Shown here one piece after another: positions 24,526 through 35,067 of a DNA stretch of 64,000 bases. Each line of letters starts with the position of its first letter. Position 1 is the stretch's first letter. The stretch lies in NCBI GenBank assembly GCA_022701275.1, contig CP031740.1, positions 197,001 to 261,000 on the forward strand. The letters run 5' to 3'. The position numbers were made by a program, and so were the translations under genes. The stretch comes from Microcoleus vaginatus PCC 9802 (lineage in GTDB: Bacteria; Cyanobacteriota; Cyanobacteriia; Cyanobacteriales; Microcoleaceae). The notes under the pieces were generated by a model. It ran no database searches. It saw nothing but the letters and a program-made list of their open reading frames with translations, and was not told where the DNA came from.

Positions 24526-27500
24526 ATGCAAATCCTAGCCGCCAGCCTCAAAGCAAAAGTCCGCCAGCGTACCTTGGAACTGCAAGTTCTCAACGAACTT
24601 ACTGCAAAAGTTCAAGCCGCTCTCAGTGTTGAGGAAATTTTGTCTGCGTGTCTGGCACATCTCGATCGCCTGATTCCCACAGAGGCGATCGCCATTTTGA
24701 CGCTACCGGACGATCAAATATACCTGGAACACTTACAGCCGTTAAGTGCTAGCACCAAAGCCGAAATGGAAGGCCGCTTGCAAGCTGCTCGTGCTGAATG
24801 GCTTGCTGGCAATCGGGACTGGGCGCACAACATCAATCCGCCACCAATTGCTCAGTTTCAGTCGGTCTTGATGGCACCCGCCAACCTGGATGAAAGTGAA
24901 GAATTGTTGGGAGTATTTTTTATCGGTGCAGAGCAGGCAACTGCTTTTGATTTGGAACACCTTTGTTTGCTCCACACTGTAGCTCAAATTTGTGCAAAAC
25001 AGTTAATAACTTTAGCACGTCAAACGACCAGTGTCAAGCATATATTTCAAAATAATTTGGCTGTGGATTCGCAAAGTCAAGAACTATTGTTGCGGGCTGT
25101 AATGGAGGAGGCTCCGGATAGAGTTTTTGCGAAAGATAGAAACTTTAGATACATTTTTGTAAATCAAAGTTTTGCTGAATATGTGGGGAAAAATGTTGAG
25201 GAAATTATAGGCAAAGATGATATTGAATTAGGGTTTTCAGCCGAATTAGTATTTGGCGATCGCAACAGCCAAATTAGGGGCATCCGCGAGGAAGATCGAG
25301 CTGTGCTGGCTGGGGAGAGGGTTCGCAATCCCTACCAGGCAATCCTCTTTGAAGGCGGAAAACAGCACATCTTTGACACGCAAAAAGTGCCACTGTGCGA
25401 TGCAGAGAGTAATATATTTGGGGTTTTGGGTTTTTCTAGAGAGATTGGTCAATTGCAGGCCACAGATGAAGCCAGGAATCAAAGCCAAGCCAAACTGCAA
25501 AAAATTACTGCTAGCGTACCCGGTACGGTATATCAAATTGACTTGCATCCAGACGGCTCAATGGCTTTCTCATTTGTGAGCGCGGGCTGCCGAGAATTGT
25601 ATGAAATAGAACCAGAGGTGGCTCAGCAGGATTTTAATGTAATTGTTGACATGATTCATCCCGAAGATCGAGATGATTTCCTTAACTCGGTGACGCTTTC
25701 TGCTGAAAATTTGCAGCCTTGGCGGTGGGAAGGAAGAATTGTTACTCCGTCGGGAAAACTTAAATGGGTGCAAGGAGCTTCGCAGCCAGAATTTCAAGCA
25801 TCGGGAGAGATAGTTTACTATGGCTTGTTCACGGATATTAGCGCCCGGAAACAAGCAGAATTGAAGCTGCAACTTTATCAACAAATCTTTTTAAAATCCA
25901 ACGATGCGATCGCGATCTTAGACCCCCAAGGCTATTACTTAGAAACAAATCAAGCTCACACGGCTTTGCTGGGTTACAGTGCGTCGAAATTGTGGGGGAA
26001 AACCCCGGCAACTCACATGGGAGAACCGGCATTTGCCTCCCTAATGCAAAGCTTGGCAGAAACTGGGAGTTACCGAGGCGAAATGACGTTTATTAAGGCT
26101 TTGCAAGAAGGAACAGTTGAGGTGGAGCTTTCGGCTTTTGCGGTTCTCAATGATGCTGGGGATGTAGTTTGTTACGTAAGCGTCAAAAGAGACATCACCG
26201 AACGCAAGCGAGCTGAGGATAAATTAAAACTTTACCGACAAATATTTTTAAACTCCAACGATGCGATCGTCATTATCGATGCTGACGGGTTTTTCCTCGA
26301 ACAAAATCGTGCTCACCAAACGCTTCTAGAATACACTGACGCGGAATTAGAAGCAGAAGCGTCGCCGCTGGTTGCGGGCGATCGCTTTTTGGCAATTGCC
26401 CAAAGTTTAGCGCAAACTGGAAGTTTTCGGGGCGAAATTACTAACTGCACTAAAAAAGGCCAGACGCTGGCGATCGACGTTGCGGCATACTCTGTGATTA
26501 ACAACGCCGATGATGTAATTTGTCACGTCTGCGTCAAGCGCGACATTACCGAACGCAAAAAAGGAGAAGAAGAACGGCAAAAATTTGTGTCGCTGATTGA
26601 AAACAGCAGCGATTTTATCGGTATGGCTACCCTCAAAGGCAACACGCTGTTTGTCAACGAAGCCGGACGAAAACTGGTGGGTGTAGAGAATCTTTCGGCA
26701 GTGCTTGATACAGAAATATGGGATTATATTGGGCCCACTTTTAAAGAGAAATTTAGTCAAGAGATTTTGCCAACAATTATCAGTCATGGCCAGTGGCAAG
26801 GAGAAGGTCAAATGCGGCACTTGCGAAGCGGACAACCAATTGATGTTGTGATGAATGCTTTTCTGGTCAAACACCCTCAAACCACCGAACCGCTGTGCTT
26901 TGCTGCGGTAATTCGCGATGTCACCGAACGCAAGAAAGCTGAGAGAATGCTACGGGAACAAGCAGAACAAGAACGCCTGGTTTCGGCGATCGCCCAGCGA
27001 GTCCGGCAGTCTCTCAACCTCACTCAAACTCTGATCACTGCTGTACAAGAAGTGCGGCAGTTGTTGGCAACTGACCGCACGGTAATTTATCGTTTTGAGT
27101 CCGACGAAACAGCGGTTGTTGTTGTGGAATCTGTAGGGGATGATTGGATGCCACTGCTGGGCAGAGAAGTTCCAATGACATCCTTTGGGGAAAGTTATGT
27201 ATCTCTATATAGTGCTGGACAAATTCAAGCAATGGCAGATATTTATACTGCCGGTTTGAGTGAAAAACACCGAGATTTACTTGCTAGTTTGCAGGTCAGG
27301 GCTAATTTAGTAGTACCAATTTTTATAGGCGATGAAAGTCAGGAGTTGGCAACAGATTATTTGCCAAAAATTTCCCGAATTGGCTCCCATGGAAGGAGTT
27401 TGGAAACGAGTCAAAATCGGTTGTGGGGATTGCTGATTGCCCATCAGTGCAGAGGTCCGCGCGTTTGGACTGATTCTGAGGTGGATTTACTAGGAAGGTT

Positions 27501-29634
27501 GAGCGTACAGTTGGCGATCGCCATTCAGCAATCTACTCTTTTTGAACAAGCGCAGCAAGCCCGAGAAGCCGCCCTAGAAGCGTCTCGAATGAAGTCGTTA
27601 TTTTTAGCAAATATGAGTCACGAAATCCGTACTCCCATGAATGGAGTGATGGGGATGACTGATTTGCTGCTGAAAACGAATCTTACTCCCGAACAGATTG
27701 ACTTTGTGCAGACGCTGAAACTCAGCGGTCAAAATTTACTCTCCATCATTAACGATATTCTAGATCTCTCCAAACTAGAAGCAGGAGAAATGCGCTTAGA
27801 AATACTAGAATTTAACCTCAGTATCTGTATGAATGAAGTGCTGGATTTGTTGGCAACTCCCGCACAAGAAAAAGGTATAGAAGTGGTGGCCCTGATTGAC
27901 ACCGACGTGCCGCTACAAATAAAAGGTGATGCAGCGCGGTTGCGGCAAATACTCACTAATTTAATCAACAATGCTATTAAGTTTACAGAAGCAGGAGAAG
28001 TGGTAATTGAGGTTGCTGATGCTAGTAATCCTGGGTTATTGGCAGCCAGCGATAATCAGAAAATTTTAGAGAAGATCGAACCGTTAAAAATAGAAAACAA
28101 TGACTCGATGCTCCTGCTGTTTAAAGTCACCGATACAGGAATTGGGATTGCTACCGAAGACCAAAAAAAGCTGTTTCAATCTTTTACTCAAGTTGATGCC
28201 TCTACAACAAGAAAATATGGTGGCACAGGTTTGGGGCTGGCTATTTCTAAAGAGTTGGTGGAGTTAATGGGTGGGCAAATCGGTGTGGAAAGTACCCCAG
28301 GCCAAGGCTCGACTTTTTGGTTTACTGTGCCGACAGTTAAGGAAAATTTAACTGGTGTCGGGACAGCGTGCGAAGTGAATTTGGAAACGGTGCTGGCGGG
28401 GCGAAAAATGTTAATTGCTAGCGACAAGCCGACAGTGCGAAAAGTGTTAGTGAGAATGGCTGTTGTGTGGGGAATGGAGGTTGAGGAGGTTGAGAACGGT
28501 TGGATGACGATCGCATCTCTGTACAAAGCTGTCAGCCTTAATTCCCCTTACGATATCGTTTTGGTTGATATTCAGTTGCCGGAAATGGTGGCGGGAAGTC
28601 TCGAACGCTTGAGGATTTCTGAGCCGGCAATGCAGCAGACAAAGTGGGTGGTGCTGACTTCAATGACTCAGCTTGCAGAGGCGAAACGCTTGGTAGATAG
28701 CGGTTTTAGCGGGTATTTAACTAAACCTGTGAAAGCTCACCGACTATTTGATTGCTTGGCGAATGCGATCGCCCCGAGTACGCTGATTGATGAGTCGCAG
28801 GCGAATCCAACGTCCAATCGAGCCTCGGCTATTGACAACCGAGACTTAGCAAGTTTAAAGATTTTGTTAGTGGAAGATACTCCTATCAACCAAAAAGTGG
28901 GTCTGAATCAACTCAGAGTTTTGGGATGCGCGGCGGATGTGGCCAATAACGGTGCAGAGGCGCTATCTATGGTTGCTCTGAAAAAGTATGACATTGTGTT
29001 GATGGACTGTCAGATGCCGGTTTTGGACGGTTACGAAGCAACGCTGCAATTGCGCGGCCTAGAAGCGGCAGATCTTGCTGCTGGCAAGATGGAGTCGCAT
29101 CAAAAGACGGTGGTGATTGCGATGACGGCGAATGCTTTGAAGGGCGATCGCGAAAAGTGTCTGGCGGCGGGCATGGACGATTATATTAGCAAACCTATTT
29201 CGATTGAAAAGTTAAAATCGGTACTAGAAAATTGGTCGGTCAAGCTAAAAATTGAAACTCCCAAGTTTAATGGCGAGGAACTTCAAAATTCTGAGCCAGA
29301 TCTCGAATCGGTAGTCGATATGGCGCGTTTGCACGAAATTTCAGGCGCTGATTTAGAGTTTGAGCGGGAAATACTGCAAGCTTTTGTGGTGGATACTGGT
29401 AGTTATTTAGAAGCTGCTAAGGAGGCGATCGCCTCGGGAGATATGGAGACACTCGCCCGCCACGCTCATCAAATTAAAGGTGTCAGCGCTACGGCGGCGG
29501 TGCGGTTAATGCCCGAGATGGCAGATCAACTTCAAAGTCTGGCTGAATCAAATGATTTGGAGGGGGCTACAAAAATCATCGCTGAATTAGAAATAATTCT
29601 GGCGGGGGTTCAAAACTTGATGCCTACTGAGTAA
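24526..29634 (+). CDS. Hybrid histidine kinase: GAF, five PAS, GAF, HisKA, HATPase, two REC, Hpt
   Basis: A 1,702-residue soluble sensor with a complete phosphorelay. Order by eye: GAF-like 15-155; PAS modules at about 190-305, 320-445, 450-565, 570-685 and 690-805 (three end in DITERK/DVTERK); a phytochrome-like GAF about 815-1010; HisKA with H1032 ([10 protein letters not shown]); ATPase with DTGIGI and [13 protein letters not shown]1 with D1348 (VLVDIQLPE); REC2 with D1494 (VLMDCQMPV); Hpt with H1648 (ARHAHQIKG). REC1 has only one acid in its N-terminal pocket (IASDKP), so it may be weak. The second GAF resembles cyanobacteriochromes but has Lys where the bilin Cys would be (SEKHRDLL). No response regulator is adjacent; the output is unknown. 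Confidence 0.93.
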   Translation: MQILAASLKAKVRQRTLELQVLNELTAKVQAALSVEEILSACLAHLDRLIPTEAIAILTLPDDQIYLEHLQPLSASTKAEMEGRLQAARAEWLAGNRDWAHNINPPPIAQFQSVLMAPANLDESEELLGVFFIGAEQATAFDLEHLCLLHTVAQICAKQLITLARQTTSVKHIFQNNLAVDSQSQELLLRAVMEEAPDRVFAKDRNFRYIFVNQSFAEYVGKNVEEIIGKDDIELGFSAELVFGDRNSQIRGIREEDRAVLAGERVRNPYQAILFEGGKQHIFDTQKVPLCDAESNIFGVLGFSREIGQLQATDEARNQSQAKLQKITASVPGTVYQIDLHPDGSMAFSFVSAGCRELYEIEPEVAQQDFNVIVDMIHPEDRDDFLNSVTLSAENLQPWRWEGRIVTPSGKLKWVQGASQPEFQASGEIVYYGLFTDISARKQAELKLQLYQQIFLKSNDAIAILDPQGYYLETNQAHTALLGYSASKLWGKTPATHMGEPAFASLMQSLAETGSYRGEMTFIKALQEGTVEVELSAFAVLNDAGDVVCYVSVKRDITERKRAEDKLKLYRQIFLNSNDAIVIIDADGFFLEQNRAHQTLLEYTDAELEAEASPLVAGDRFLAIAQSLAQTGSFRGEITNCTKKGQTLAIDVAAYSVINNADDVICHVCVKRDITERKKGEEERQKFVSLIENSSDFIGMATLKGNTLFVNEAGRKLVGVENLSAVLDTEIWDYIGPTFKEKFSQEILPTIISHGQWQGEGQMRHLRSGQPIDVVMNAFLVKHPQTTEPLCFAAVIRDVTERKKAERMLREQAEQERLVSAIAQRVRQSLNLTQTLITAVQEVRQLLATDRTVIYRFESDETAVVVVESVGDDWMPLLGREVPMTSFGESYVSLYSAGQIQAMADIYTAGLSEKHRDLLASLQVRANLVVPIFIGDESQELATDYLPKISRIGSHGRSLETSQNRLWGLLIAHQCRGPRVWTDSEVDLLGRLSVQLAIAIQQSTLFEQAQQAREAALEASRMKSLFLANMSHEIRTPMNGVMGMTDLLLKTNLTPEQIDFVQTLKLSGQNLLSIINDILDLSKLEAGEMRLEILEFNLSICMNEVLDLLATPAQEKGIEVVALIDTDVPLQIKGDAARLRQILTNLINNAIKFTEAGEVVIEVADASNPGLLAASDNQKILEKIEPLKIENNDSMLLLFKVTDTGIGIATEDQKKLFQSFTQVDASTTRKYGGTGLGLAISKELVELMGGQIGVESTPGQGSTFWFTVPTVKENLTGVGTACEVNLETVLAGRKMLIASDKPTVRKVLVRMAVVWGMEVEEVENGWMTIASLYKAVSLNSPYDIVLVDIQLPEMVAGSLERLRISEPAMQQTKWVVLTSMTQLAEAKRLVDSGFSGYLTKPVKAHRLFDCLANAIAPSTLIDESQANPTSNRASAIDNRDLASLKILLVEDTPINQKVGLNQLRVLGCAADVANNGAEALSMVALKKYDIVLMDCQMPVLDGYEATLQLRGLEAADLAAGKMESHQKTVVIAMTANALKGDREKCLAAGMDDYISKPISIEKLKSVLENWSVKLKIETPKFNGEELQNSEPDLESVVDMARLHEISGADLEFEREILQAFVVDTGSYLEAAKEAIASGDMETLARHAHQIKGVSATAAVRLMPEMADQLQSLAESNDLEGATKIIAELEIILAGVQNLMPTE

Positions 29635-29951
29635 TCAATCAATTTTCTTTTGAACCCGACTCTCCAGCCCGATCGCGGACGGCTCTTGGCAGCCCCCCAC
29701 GAGCGAGCGCGTGTAAAGATTTTTAATCTTTTATCAAGATGTTTATCTCAATGTGAAGGAATTGGGAACTCTTATAACATCTTGTGTGTTGTAACTTATG
29801 ACACTACTGTATTAAGTTATTGTGGTCAAATATAAAATAATCATTAAGCCGATCGACATGAGGGTGCTTTTCGTCGATCGGCTTGAGACACCAAGACCAG
29901 CTTTTCGCTATGCCCGCCCATTAGGTGCGTATTTACGCTCAACGAGGTTTT
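29635..29951. other. Gap rich in inverted repeats
   Basis: 317 bases without a convincing gene. It contains an AT-rich hairpin (AAAGATT 29715-29721 with AATCTTT 29725-29731), a 9-bp inverted pair CAAGATGTT (29735-29743) / AACATCTTG (29776-29784), and the longer hairpin listed separately at 29846-29884. Confidence 0.6.
29846..29884 (+). promoter_or_regulatory. Perfect 12-bp hairpin in the leader of the small conserved gene
   Basis: AAGCCGATCGAC (29846-29857) and GTCGATCGGCTT (29873-29884) are perfect complements with a 15-base loop, ending 67 bases before the next start codon. No T-run follows, so it is a weak terminator candidate and may be a leader structure. Confidence 0.5.
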
Positions 29952-30179
29952 ATGACTCCAGTCATGTTACGCCAACTCTGGTCCTTAATTGAGACCACCC
30001 AAGCTACTGTGTTAGTCAATTTAGACGATGCGACCTTGGTACAGTGGCTGCTAAAGCAGTTAAAAACGAACTCTGCGCTTAATGGCAAAGAAGCAGATGT
30101 GTTGGACGAATACATCCAGTCTCGGCTTTCCCTAATCCGCGATTTAGCTGAGCAGCGGCTAGCACCAGAGCTACTGTGA
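29952..30179 (+). CDS. Small conserved cyanobacterial protein, unknown function
   Basis: A 75-residue soluble helical protein starting MTPVMLRQLWSLIETTQATV, with VQWLLKQLKTNSALN and a C-terminal YIQSRLSLIRDLAEQRL. I recall similar proteins in many cyanobacteria but know no function. The start at 29952 has GAGG six bases upstream; the frame is open to 29925. It stands alone between repeat-rich gaps. Confidence 0.75.
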   Translation: MTPVMLRQLWSLIETTQATVLVNLDDATLVQWLLKQLKTNSALNGKEADVLDEYIQSRLSLIRDLAEQRLAPELL

Positions 30180-30254
30180 GCGCATTCAATCAAAATCGGA
30201 TAAATATTCCAGGGAAGGGCGATGCTCCCTCGCGCTGGGCAGAAATACCAGAAA

Positions 30255-30321
30255 AGAAACCGGGTTTCAAGGATAAATCTTGGGTTTGACGACGAGGCCT
30301 CCAGCCGGAAACCGGGTTTCT
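30255..30321. repeat. AAACCGGGTTT repeat pair
   Basis: AGAAACCGGGTTTCA (30255-30269) and GGAAACCGGGTTTCT (30307-30321) flank a GC-rich middle with GACGAGGCCTCCAGCC. Each copy is nearly self-complementary. The family matches the arms of the 23659-23768 element. The remaining part of the 30180-30500 gap holds no gene that I can see. Confidence 0.65.
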
Positions 30322-30500
30322 AACTCTGGGCTCCCAGTTTGCTCAAAAAAAAAACAGGCGGGTAGTCGGTGCAGTTGCCGCAGTGCAGCACCGGATGCAG
30401 AACGGCTAATTTGAAGCCGGAGGCTTTTGTAGTTCGCAGATCGCCACAGTTCTCGACAGCTACAAGGTAGGATTGTCAGGAAAGCGTTCTACTAAAATCT

Positions 30501-31586
30501 ATGCGTAAATGGGGATTTCTGTTACTAGCAAGTGTGTTATTTGTGGCACCGTTGGCATCTTGTAGGGATCGATCGGCACAAACCGGACAAACAACAGCAA
30601 CAACTACTGCTCAAGGCCAATCGCAACAAGGTTCGAGCCGGATAGATACAATTGTCAGCCGCGGCAAACTGATTTGTGGCGTCAGCGGCGAACTGCCGGG
30701 TTTTAGCTTTGTAGACGAAAAAGGCAAATATTCGGGACTGGATGTGGATGTGTGCAGGGCTGTCGCGGCGGCAATATTTGACGATCCCGAAAAAGTCGAG
30801 TACCGAAAACTCAACGCTAAAGATAGATTTACAGTTTTGCAGGCCGGAGAAATCGACATTCTCAGCCGAAATACCACCTACACGGCCAGCCGCGACACCA
30901 CTACCGGACTGGAATTTGCCCCGGTGATCTTTTATGACTCTCAAAGCATCATGGTCAAAAAAGACAGCGGCATCAAAACCTTACAAGATTTTGCGGGCAA
31001 ATCTATCTGCGTGCAGACAGGTACGAGCACCGAACAAAATTTATCTGACCAAATGCGAAAATTAGGAGTTAAATACACTCCAGTCGTGTTTGAAGATGTG
31101 AATGCTACGTTTGCTACCTATCAAGAAGGTCGCTGTCAAGGTGTTACTGCCGATCGATCGCAGCTAGTCTCGAAGCGGACAACTCTGCCGAATTCCGAGA
31201 ATAATGTTGTTTTGCCGATCGTGATGTCAAAAGAACCGTTAGCCCCAGCGGTGAAAAGCGGCGATCCTAAATGGGCGGAGGCGGTGAGATGGATAGTTTT
31301 TGCGGCGATTGAAGCTGAAGATTTGGGAATTAATTCGGGAAATGTAGACAAACTTGTGGCAAGCACTACAGACCCGAACGTCAAACGTTTGCTAGGAAAA
31401 GAAGGAGATTTAGGTAAAGGTTTGGGACTTCCGAACGACTACGCCGTCCGCGTTGTTAAGAAAGTGGGGAATTACGGGGAAATGTACGATCGCAACCTCG
31501 GGCCCAAAAGTACACTTAAGTTAGAACGGGGTCAAAACAGACTCTGGAAAGATGGCGGTTTGCTTTACTCGCCGCCGTTCCGCTAA
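30501..31586 (+). CDS. bztA: Amino-acid ABC transporter substrate-binding lipoprotein
   Basis: A 361-residue periplasmic binding protein for polar or general L-amino acids (BztA/AapJ/NatF class). The signal peptide ends in a lipobox (LASC, C21), so it is membrane-anchored. A Ser/Thr/Gln-rich spacer follows, then the family-3 fold: RGKLICGVSGELPGFSFVDE, GLDVDVCRAVAAAIF, LSRNTTYTASRDTTTGLEF and DLAGKS-like LQDFAGKSICVQTGTST. Length is typical. It starts an operon with two permeases and an ATPase; the nearest cyanobacterial system is the N-II amino-acid transporter. Specificity is inferred from similarity only. Confidence 0.88.
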   Translation: MRKWGFLLLASVLFVAPLASCRDRSAQTGQTTATTTAQGQSQQGSSRIDTIVSRGKLICGVSGELPGFSFVDEKGKYSGLDVDVCRAVAAAIFDDPEKVEYRKLNAKDRFTVLQAGEIDILSRNTTYTASRDTTTGLEFAPVIFYDSQSIMVKKDSGIKTLQDFAGKSICVQTGTSTEQNLSDQMRKLGVKYTPVVFEDVNATFATYQEGRCQGVTADRSQLVSKRTTLPNSENNVVLPIVMSKEPLAPAVKSGDPKWAEAVRWIVFAAIEAEDLGINSGNVDKLVASTTDPNVKRLLGKEGDLGKGLGLPNDYAVRVVKKVGNYGEMYDRNLGPKSTLKLERGQNRLWKDGGLLYSPPFR

Positions 31587-31591
31587 TTTTA

Positions 31592-31646
31592 GTTGACTGT
31601 TGACTGTTGACTGTTAACTGTTGACCGTTGACTGTTAACAGTTAAC
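31592..31646. repeat. GTTGACT heptamer array
   Basis: About seven imperfect copies of (GTTGACT/GTTAACT) follow the binding-protein stop codon. This is a short tandemly repeated repetitive (STRR) array of the same general type as the one between sepF and proC. Confidence 0.8.
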
Positions 31647-31773
31647 CAACAAGATATTTTAGACAGCAAGGTACTCCGCGCTTACCCGACTTTTAAGGTG
31701 CTTGTTAGGCGCACCCTACAAGATATTTTAGGCAGGCTAAAGTTAGGTAGAGTTCGCTCCACATTAAACAGTT

Positions 31774-32988
31774 ATGAACCCAGAACCTCAACCGGGCAAA
31801 TCGCAGACATTGCCCAAATTTAAAGATCTATCAAAACTGCTGCGGGACGATCGCTTCTGGAAAATAGCCGGACAGGCGATCGCCCTAATTTTAGTAATAG
31901 TTGTTATCGCCATTCTCTGGGACAATCTCAGTGCCAATTACTCGCAACTGGGGATTGCATTTGGATTTGATTTTCTCAATTCCCAAGCATCTTTTGACAT
32001 CGGCGAAAGCGTGATTCCCTACAGTCCCGAAAACACTTACAGACAAGCTTATTTTGTCGGTTTAATCAACTCGCTGCGGGTGATGGGTCTCGGCATTATT
32101 TTCGCAACAGTTGCGGGTTTGACTGTAGGAATTGCGCGCCTTTCCGACAATTGGCTGCTGCGGAGTTTGGCTGGTTTGTATGTGGAAGTTTTGCGAAATA
32201 CGCCGTTATTGCTGCAATTATTTTTCTGGTATTTTGCAGTTTTCATTTCCCTGCCAAAACTGGAAGACAATCAGCATATGAGGGGGCCGATTTACTTGAC
32301 AAATCGCGGCATTGCTGTACCTTGGCCTGTGGCTTTGCCGGGTTTTGAGATTTGGGTGATTTTGCTAACAGTCGGAGTTTTGGCTGCGGCGGGGCTGTGG
32401 ATGTGGCGGGCGCGGGTGATGTTGGAAGAAGCTAAGCCGGGAAGACAGTTGTTTTGGGCTCTAGGTGCGATCGGGCTGAGTGCAATCTTAGCTTTTATTA
32501 TCACCAAAAATCTGCCTTTTCGTCTAGATTTCCCCCGCCTGACACCAGAATTGCAACTCGAAGGAGGATTAAAATTAACTCCTGAATTTGCAGCCCTGGT
32601 GACAGGACTCAGCTTGTATACTGGCAGTTACATTGCAGAAATTGTCCGGGCCGGAATTCAGTCAGTATCGAGAGGTCAGTGGGAAGCGGGAAAGTCTTTG
32701 GGGCTGAAGTCTGGAACAATGATGCGGATGGTAATTTTGCCGCAAGCTTTGCGGGTGATTGTGCCGCCTTTAACCAGTCAGTATCTGAATTTAGCTAAGA
32801 ATTCGAGTTTAGCGGTTGCGGTTGCTTATCCCGACGTTTATTTTGTTGTGGGGTCTCCGACGTTGAATCAGACCGGTCGGGCGATCGAAGCAATGTTAAT
32901 TATCATGGTAACATACCTAACAATTAGTTTGATAGTTTCTCTCTTCATGAATTGGTACAATAACACCGTACAAATTAAGGAAAGGTAA
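31774..32988 (+). CDS. bztB: Amino-acid ABC transporter permease (BztB/NatG type)
   Basis: A 404-residue inner-membrane permease. The N-terminal 45 residues are cytoplasmic and one helix follows (AIALILVIVVIAILW). The long periplasmic insert typical of BztB sits between the first and second helices (FGFDFLNSQASFDIG). The conserved EAA loop is SRGQWEAGKSLGLKSGTMMR followed by PQALRVIVPP. It is separated from the second permease by an unrelated DUF29-like gene, unlike the usual tight bztBC order. Confidence 0.9.
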   Translation: MNPEPQPGKSQTLPKFKDLSKLLRDDRFWKIAGQAIALILVIVVIAILWDNLSANYSQLGIAFGFDFLNSQASFDIGESVIPYSPENTYRQAYFVGLINSLRVMGLGIIFATVAGLTVGIARLSDNWLLRSLAGLYVEVLRNTPLLLQLFFWYFAVFISLPKLEDNQHMRGPIYLTNRGIAVPWPVALPGFEIWVILLTVGVLAAAGLWMWRARVMLEEAKPGRQLFWALGAIGLSAILAFIITKNLPFRLDFPRLTPELQLEGGLKLTPEFAALVTGLSLYTGSYIAEIVRAGIQSVSRGQWEAGKSLGLKSGTMMRMVILPQALRVIVPPLTSQYLNLAKNSSLAVAVAYPDVYFVVGSPTLNQTGRAIEAMLIIMVTYLTISLIVSLFMNWYNNTVQIKER

Positions 32989-33158
32989 ATAGTTGAGGTT
33001 AAATCTATTTGAATTGGAATAAAAGGATCTCGCGTCCAATGGCTTACAGTGAATTTAGCTTAGACCGAGTAACTAAAACTTGTGAATAGACGATTAAGCA
33101 ATAATAAATAAGTCACAACTATCTTTGGGTTGCTAGTATCAAATTGGAGGTGGATCAA

Positions 33159-33680
33159 ATGACACAAGAATTAATTGCTCTTAGAAAGAGCATATTGGAA
33201 GGGAGGTATAAGGATGCTTTGGCAATAGTCGATGAGTTAGATGGAATGAGCAAACAGGCAATTTTGCGACAAATCCAATGTTTTTTAAATGTTTTGCTGA
33301 TTCACTTGATTAAAAATCAAGTTGAACAGCGATTAACTGGTTCTTGGGCAAGTTCGATTCGCAATGCAATCCGAGAAATTAAAAAGGCAAATATTAAAGA
33401 TAATAAAACATCTTATTACATCAATTCTGATGAATGGGAGAGTTTTATAGAGGAGGAGGTGATTGAGGATGCGATTGCAGAGGCGGCGGAGGAAGTATTG
33501 AATGGTGTTTATACTCAATTTCAACTTGCAGAGATGATGGATAGAAACCTGATTCTTCAAACTGCTGTGAGGTTATTGAACTTGACTTATATCCATTCCG
33601 CCAAAGATTTACCCGCAGTGTTAGCCCAGCATTTAAGTCAGTTACCAGGTGGAGAAGATTGGATAAATCGGCGAAAATAA
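33159..33680 (+). CDS. DUF29-like cyanobacterial protein
   Basis: A 173-residue protein with the DUF29-like core: ILEGRYKDALAIVDELDGMS, then FLNVLLIHLIKNQVEQRL and SWASSIRNAIREI (the sWrxtIxxxRxxI signature of that family). DUF29 is widespread in cyanobacteria and its function is unknown. I start it at the ATG at 33159, with GGAGG 8 bases before; a TTG at 33144 is less likely. It lies between the two permease genes of an amino-acid transporter, with 170 bases on one side and 112 on the other, so it is probably a later insertion. Confidence 0.75.
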   Translation: MTQELIALRKSILEGRYKDALAIVDELDGMSKQAILRQIQCFLNVLLIHLIKNQVEQRLTGSWASSIRNAIREIKKANIKDNKTSYYINSDEWESFIEEEVIEDAIAEAAEEVLNGVYTQFQLAEMMDRNLILQTAVRLLNLTYIHSAKDLPAVLAQHLSQLPGGEDWINRRK

Positions 33681-33792
33681 GATTTTTTTAGCCTTGGCAA
33701 TTGGAAATCGCGTCTACACAAACAAAACTTGCCTACGCGGGTTAATAAAATAACTGGTTGTTACTCTACGTCATAGGATTGAAAACCGCTAT

Positions 33793-34992
33793 ATGGAAAC
33801 TGTCCCAATATTACCGCCCCCAGCCACCGAATCGCCTACCCCTTGGAATTGGGCGCGCAAAAATTTATTTAGTACCTGGTACAACAGCCTTCTGACAGTA
33901 GTGTGCCTAATTATCGCCTTCCAAACTATTAAAGGAATTATCGTTTGGTCAACAACAAAAGCTCAATGGCGCGTGTTAGAAGCGAACTTGCCACTATTTT
34001 TTGCCGGCAGATTTCCCAGCGAATCCTACTGGCGGCTGTGGATAGTAACGGCCATAATTGCCTTCTTGGGAGGATTAACTTGGGGAAACATTCAGCGGCA
34101 AGAACGTCTCTGGAATCCCCCTTTACTAATTATACTCGGTGCTGCGGTTGTGGGTGCGGTCATTTCGCCGATCGACCTAACCTCTCGCCTCTACCTCTTA
34201 GGAATTATTATCGCAGCCGCCGCCAGCTATGCCATCGGAAGACAAATTAACCCTAAAATAATGAGTTGGATGCCTGCAATCTGGGTTCTTTCCTTCCCAA
34301 TAGTTTTGTGGTTAATTAAAGGAGGGTTAGGTTTGACAGAAGTGTCAACAAATGATTGGGGCGGTTTAGTATTGACGCTGTTTTTAGCAGTTATTAGTAT
34401 TGTGCTTTCCTTTCCTTTGGGAGTATTGCTAGCACTTGGCCGACAAAGTTCTTTGCCCGTTGTGAGACTGTTATCAACATTATACATTGAAATTATTCGC
34501 GGTTTACCATTAATTGGCATTTTGTTTTTAGGTCAAGTGATGCTGCAACTATTCTTGCCGCCAGAATATCCGAAATTGGATAGAGTAATTAGAGCGATTG
34601 CTGGATTAACGTTATTTAGTGCAGCTTACTTGGCGGAAAACGTGCGCGGTGGCTTGCAGGCCGTGCCCCGGGGACAAATAGAAGCAGCTAGGTCGATCGG
34701 ACTCAATACACCCCTGCTTACAATTCTCATTGTACTGCCTCAAGCACTGCGAATCGTCATTCCGGCGATCGGCGGTCAATTCATCGGATTATTCATGGAT
34801 ACATCCCTGCTGTCTCTATTCGGAATGTTAGAATTAATCGGAATATCCCGCGCAGTTTTAGCAAATCCATCCTATATTGGCAGGTACGCCGAAGTTTACA
34901 TATTCGTAGGCATCATTTATTGGATATTTTGCTACTCAATGTCCCTAGCCAGCCGCAAAATCGAGCGAACTTTAGGAGTAGGCCAGCGCTAA
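33793..34992 (+). CDS. bztC: Amino-acid ABC transporter permease (BztC/NatH type)
   Basis: A 399-residue permease with about eight hydrophobic helices. The first is near residues 34-50 (LLTVVCLIIAFQTIKGIIVW). The transporter core begins at about 190 (GGLVLTLFLAVISIVLSFPL) and holds the EAA loop PRGQIEAARSIGLNTPLLT with PQALRIVIPAIGG. The long N-terminal extension is normal for this subfamily. The partner permease bztB is upstream, and the ATPase gene follows 75 bases downstream. Confidence 0.9.
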   Translation: METVPILPPPATESPTPWNWARKNLFSTWYNSLLTVVCLIIAFQTIKGIIVWSTTKAQWRVLEANLPLFFAGRFPSESYWRLWIVTAIIAFLGGLTWGNIQRQERLWNPPLLIILGAAVVGAVISPIDLTSRLYLLGIIIAAAASYAIGRQINPKIMSWMPAIWVLSFPIVLWLIKGGLGLTEVSTNDWGGLVLTLFLAVISIVLSFPLGVLLALGRQSSLPVVRLLSTLYIEIIRGLPLIGILFLGQVMLQLFLPPEYPKLDRVIRAIAGLTLFSAAYLAENVRGGLQAVPRGQIEAARSIGLNTPLLTILIVLPQALRIVIPAIGGQFIGLFMDTSLLSLFGMLELIGISRAVLANPSYIGRYAEVYIFVGIIYWIFCYSMSLASRKIERTLGVGQR

Positions 34993-35067
34993 AAACTCAT
35001 CTACTTTCATCTGCGTTCATCAGCCTTCATCTGCCTTCATGTGCGGTTAAAAAATAAAAAAATTATT

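Noticed and set aside
29650-29835. 61-codon plus-strand frame after the hybrid kinase
   Set aside because: Crosses several inverted repeats, no ribosome site, no sensible composition.
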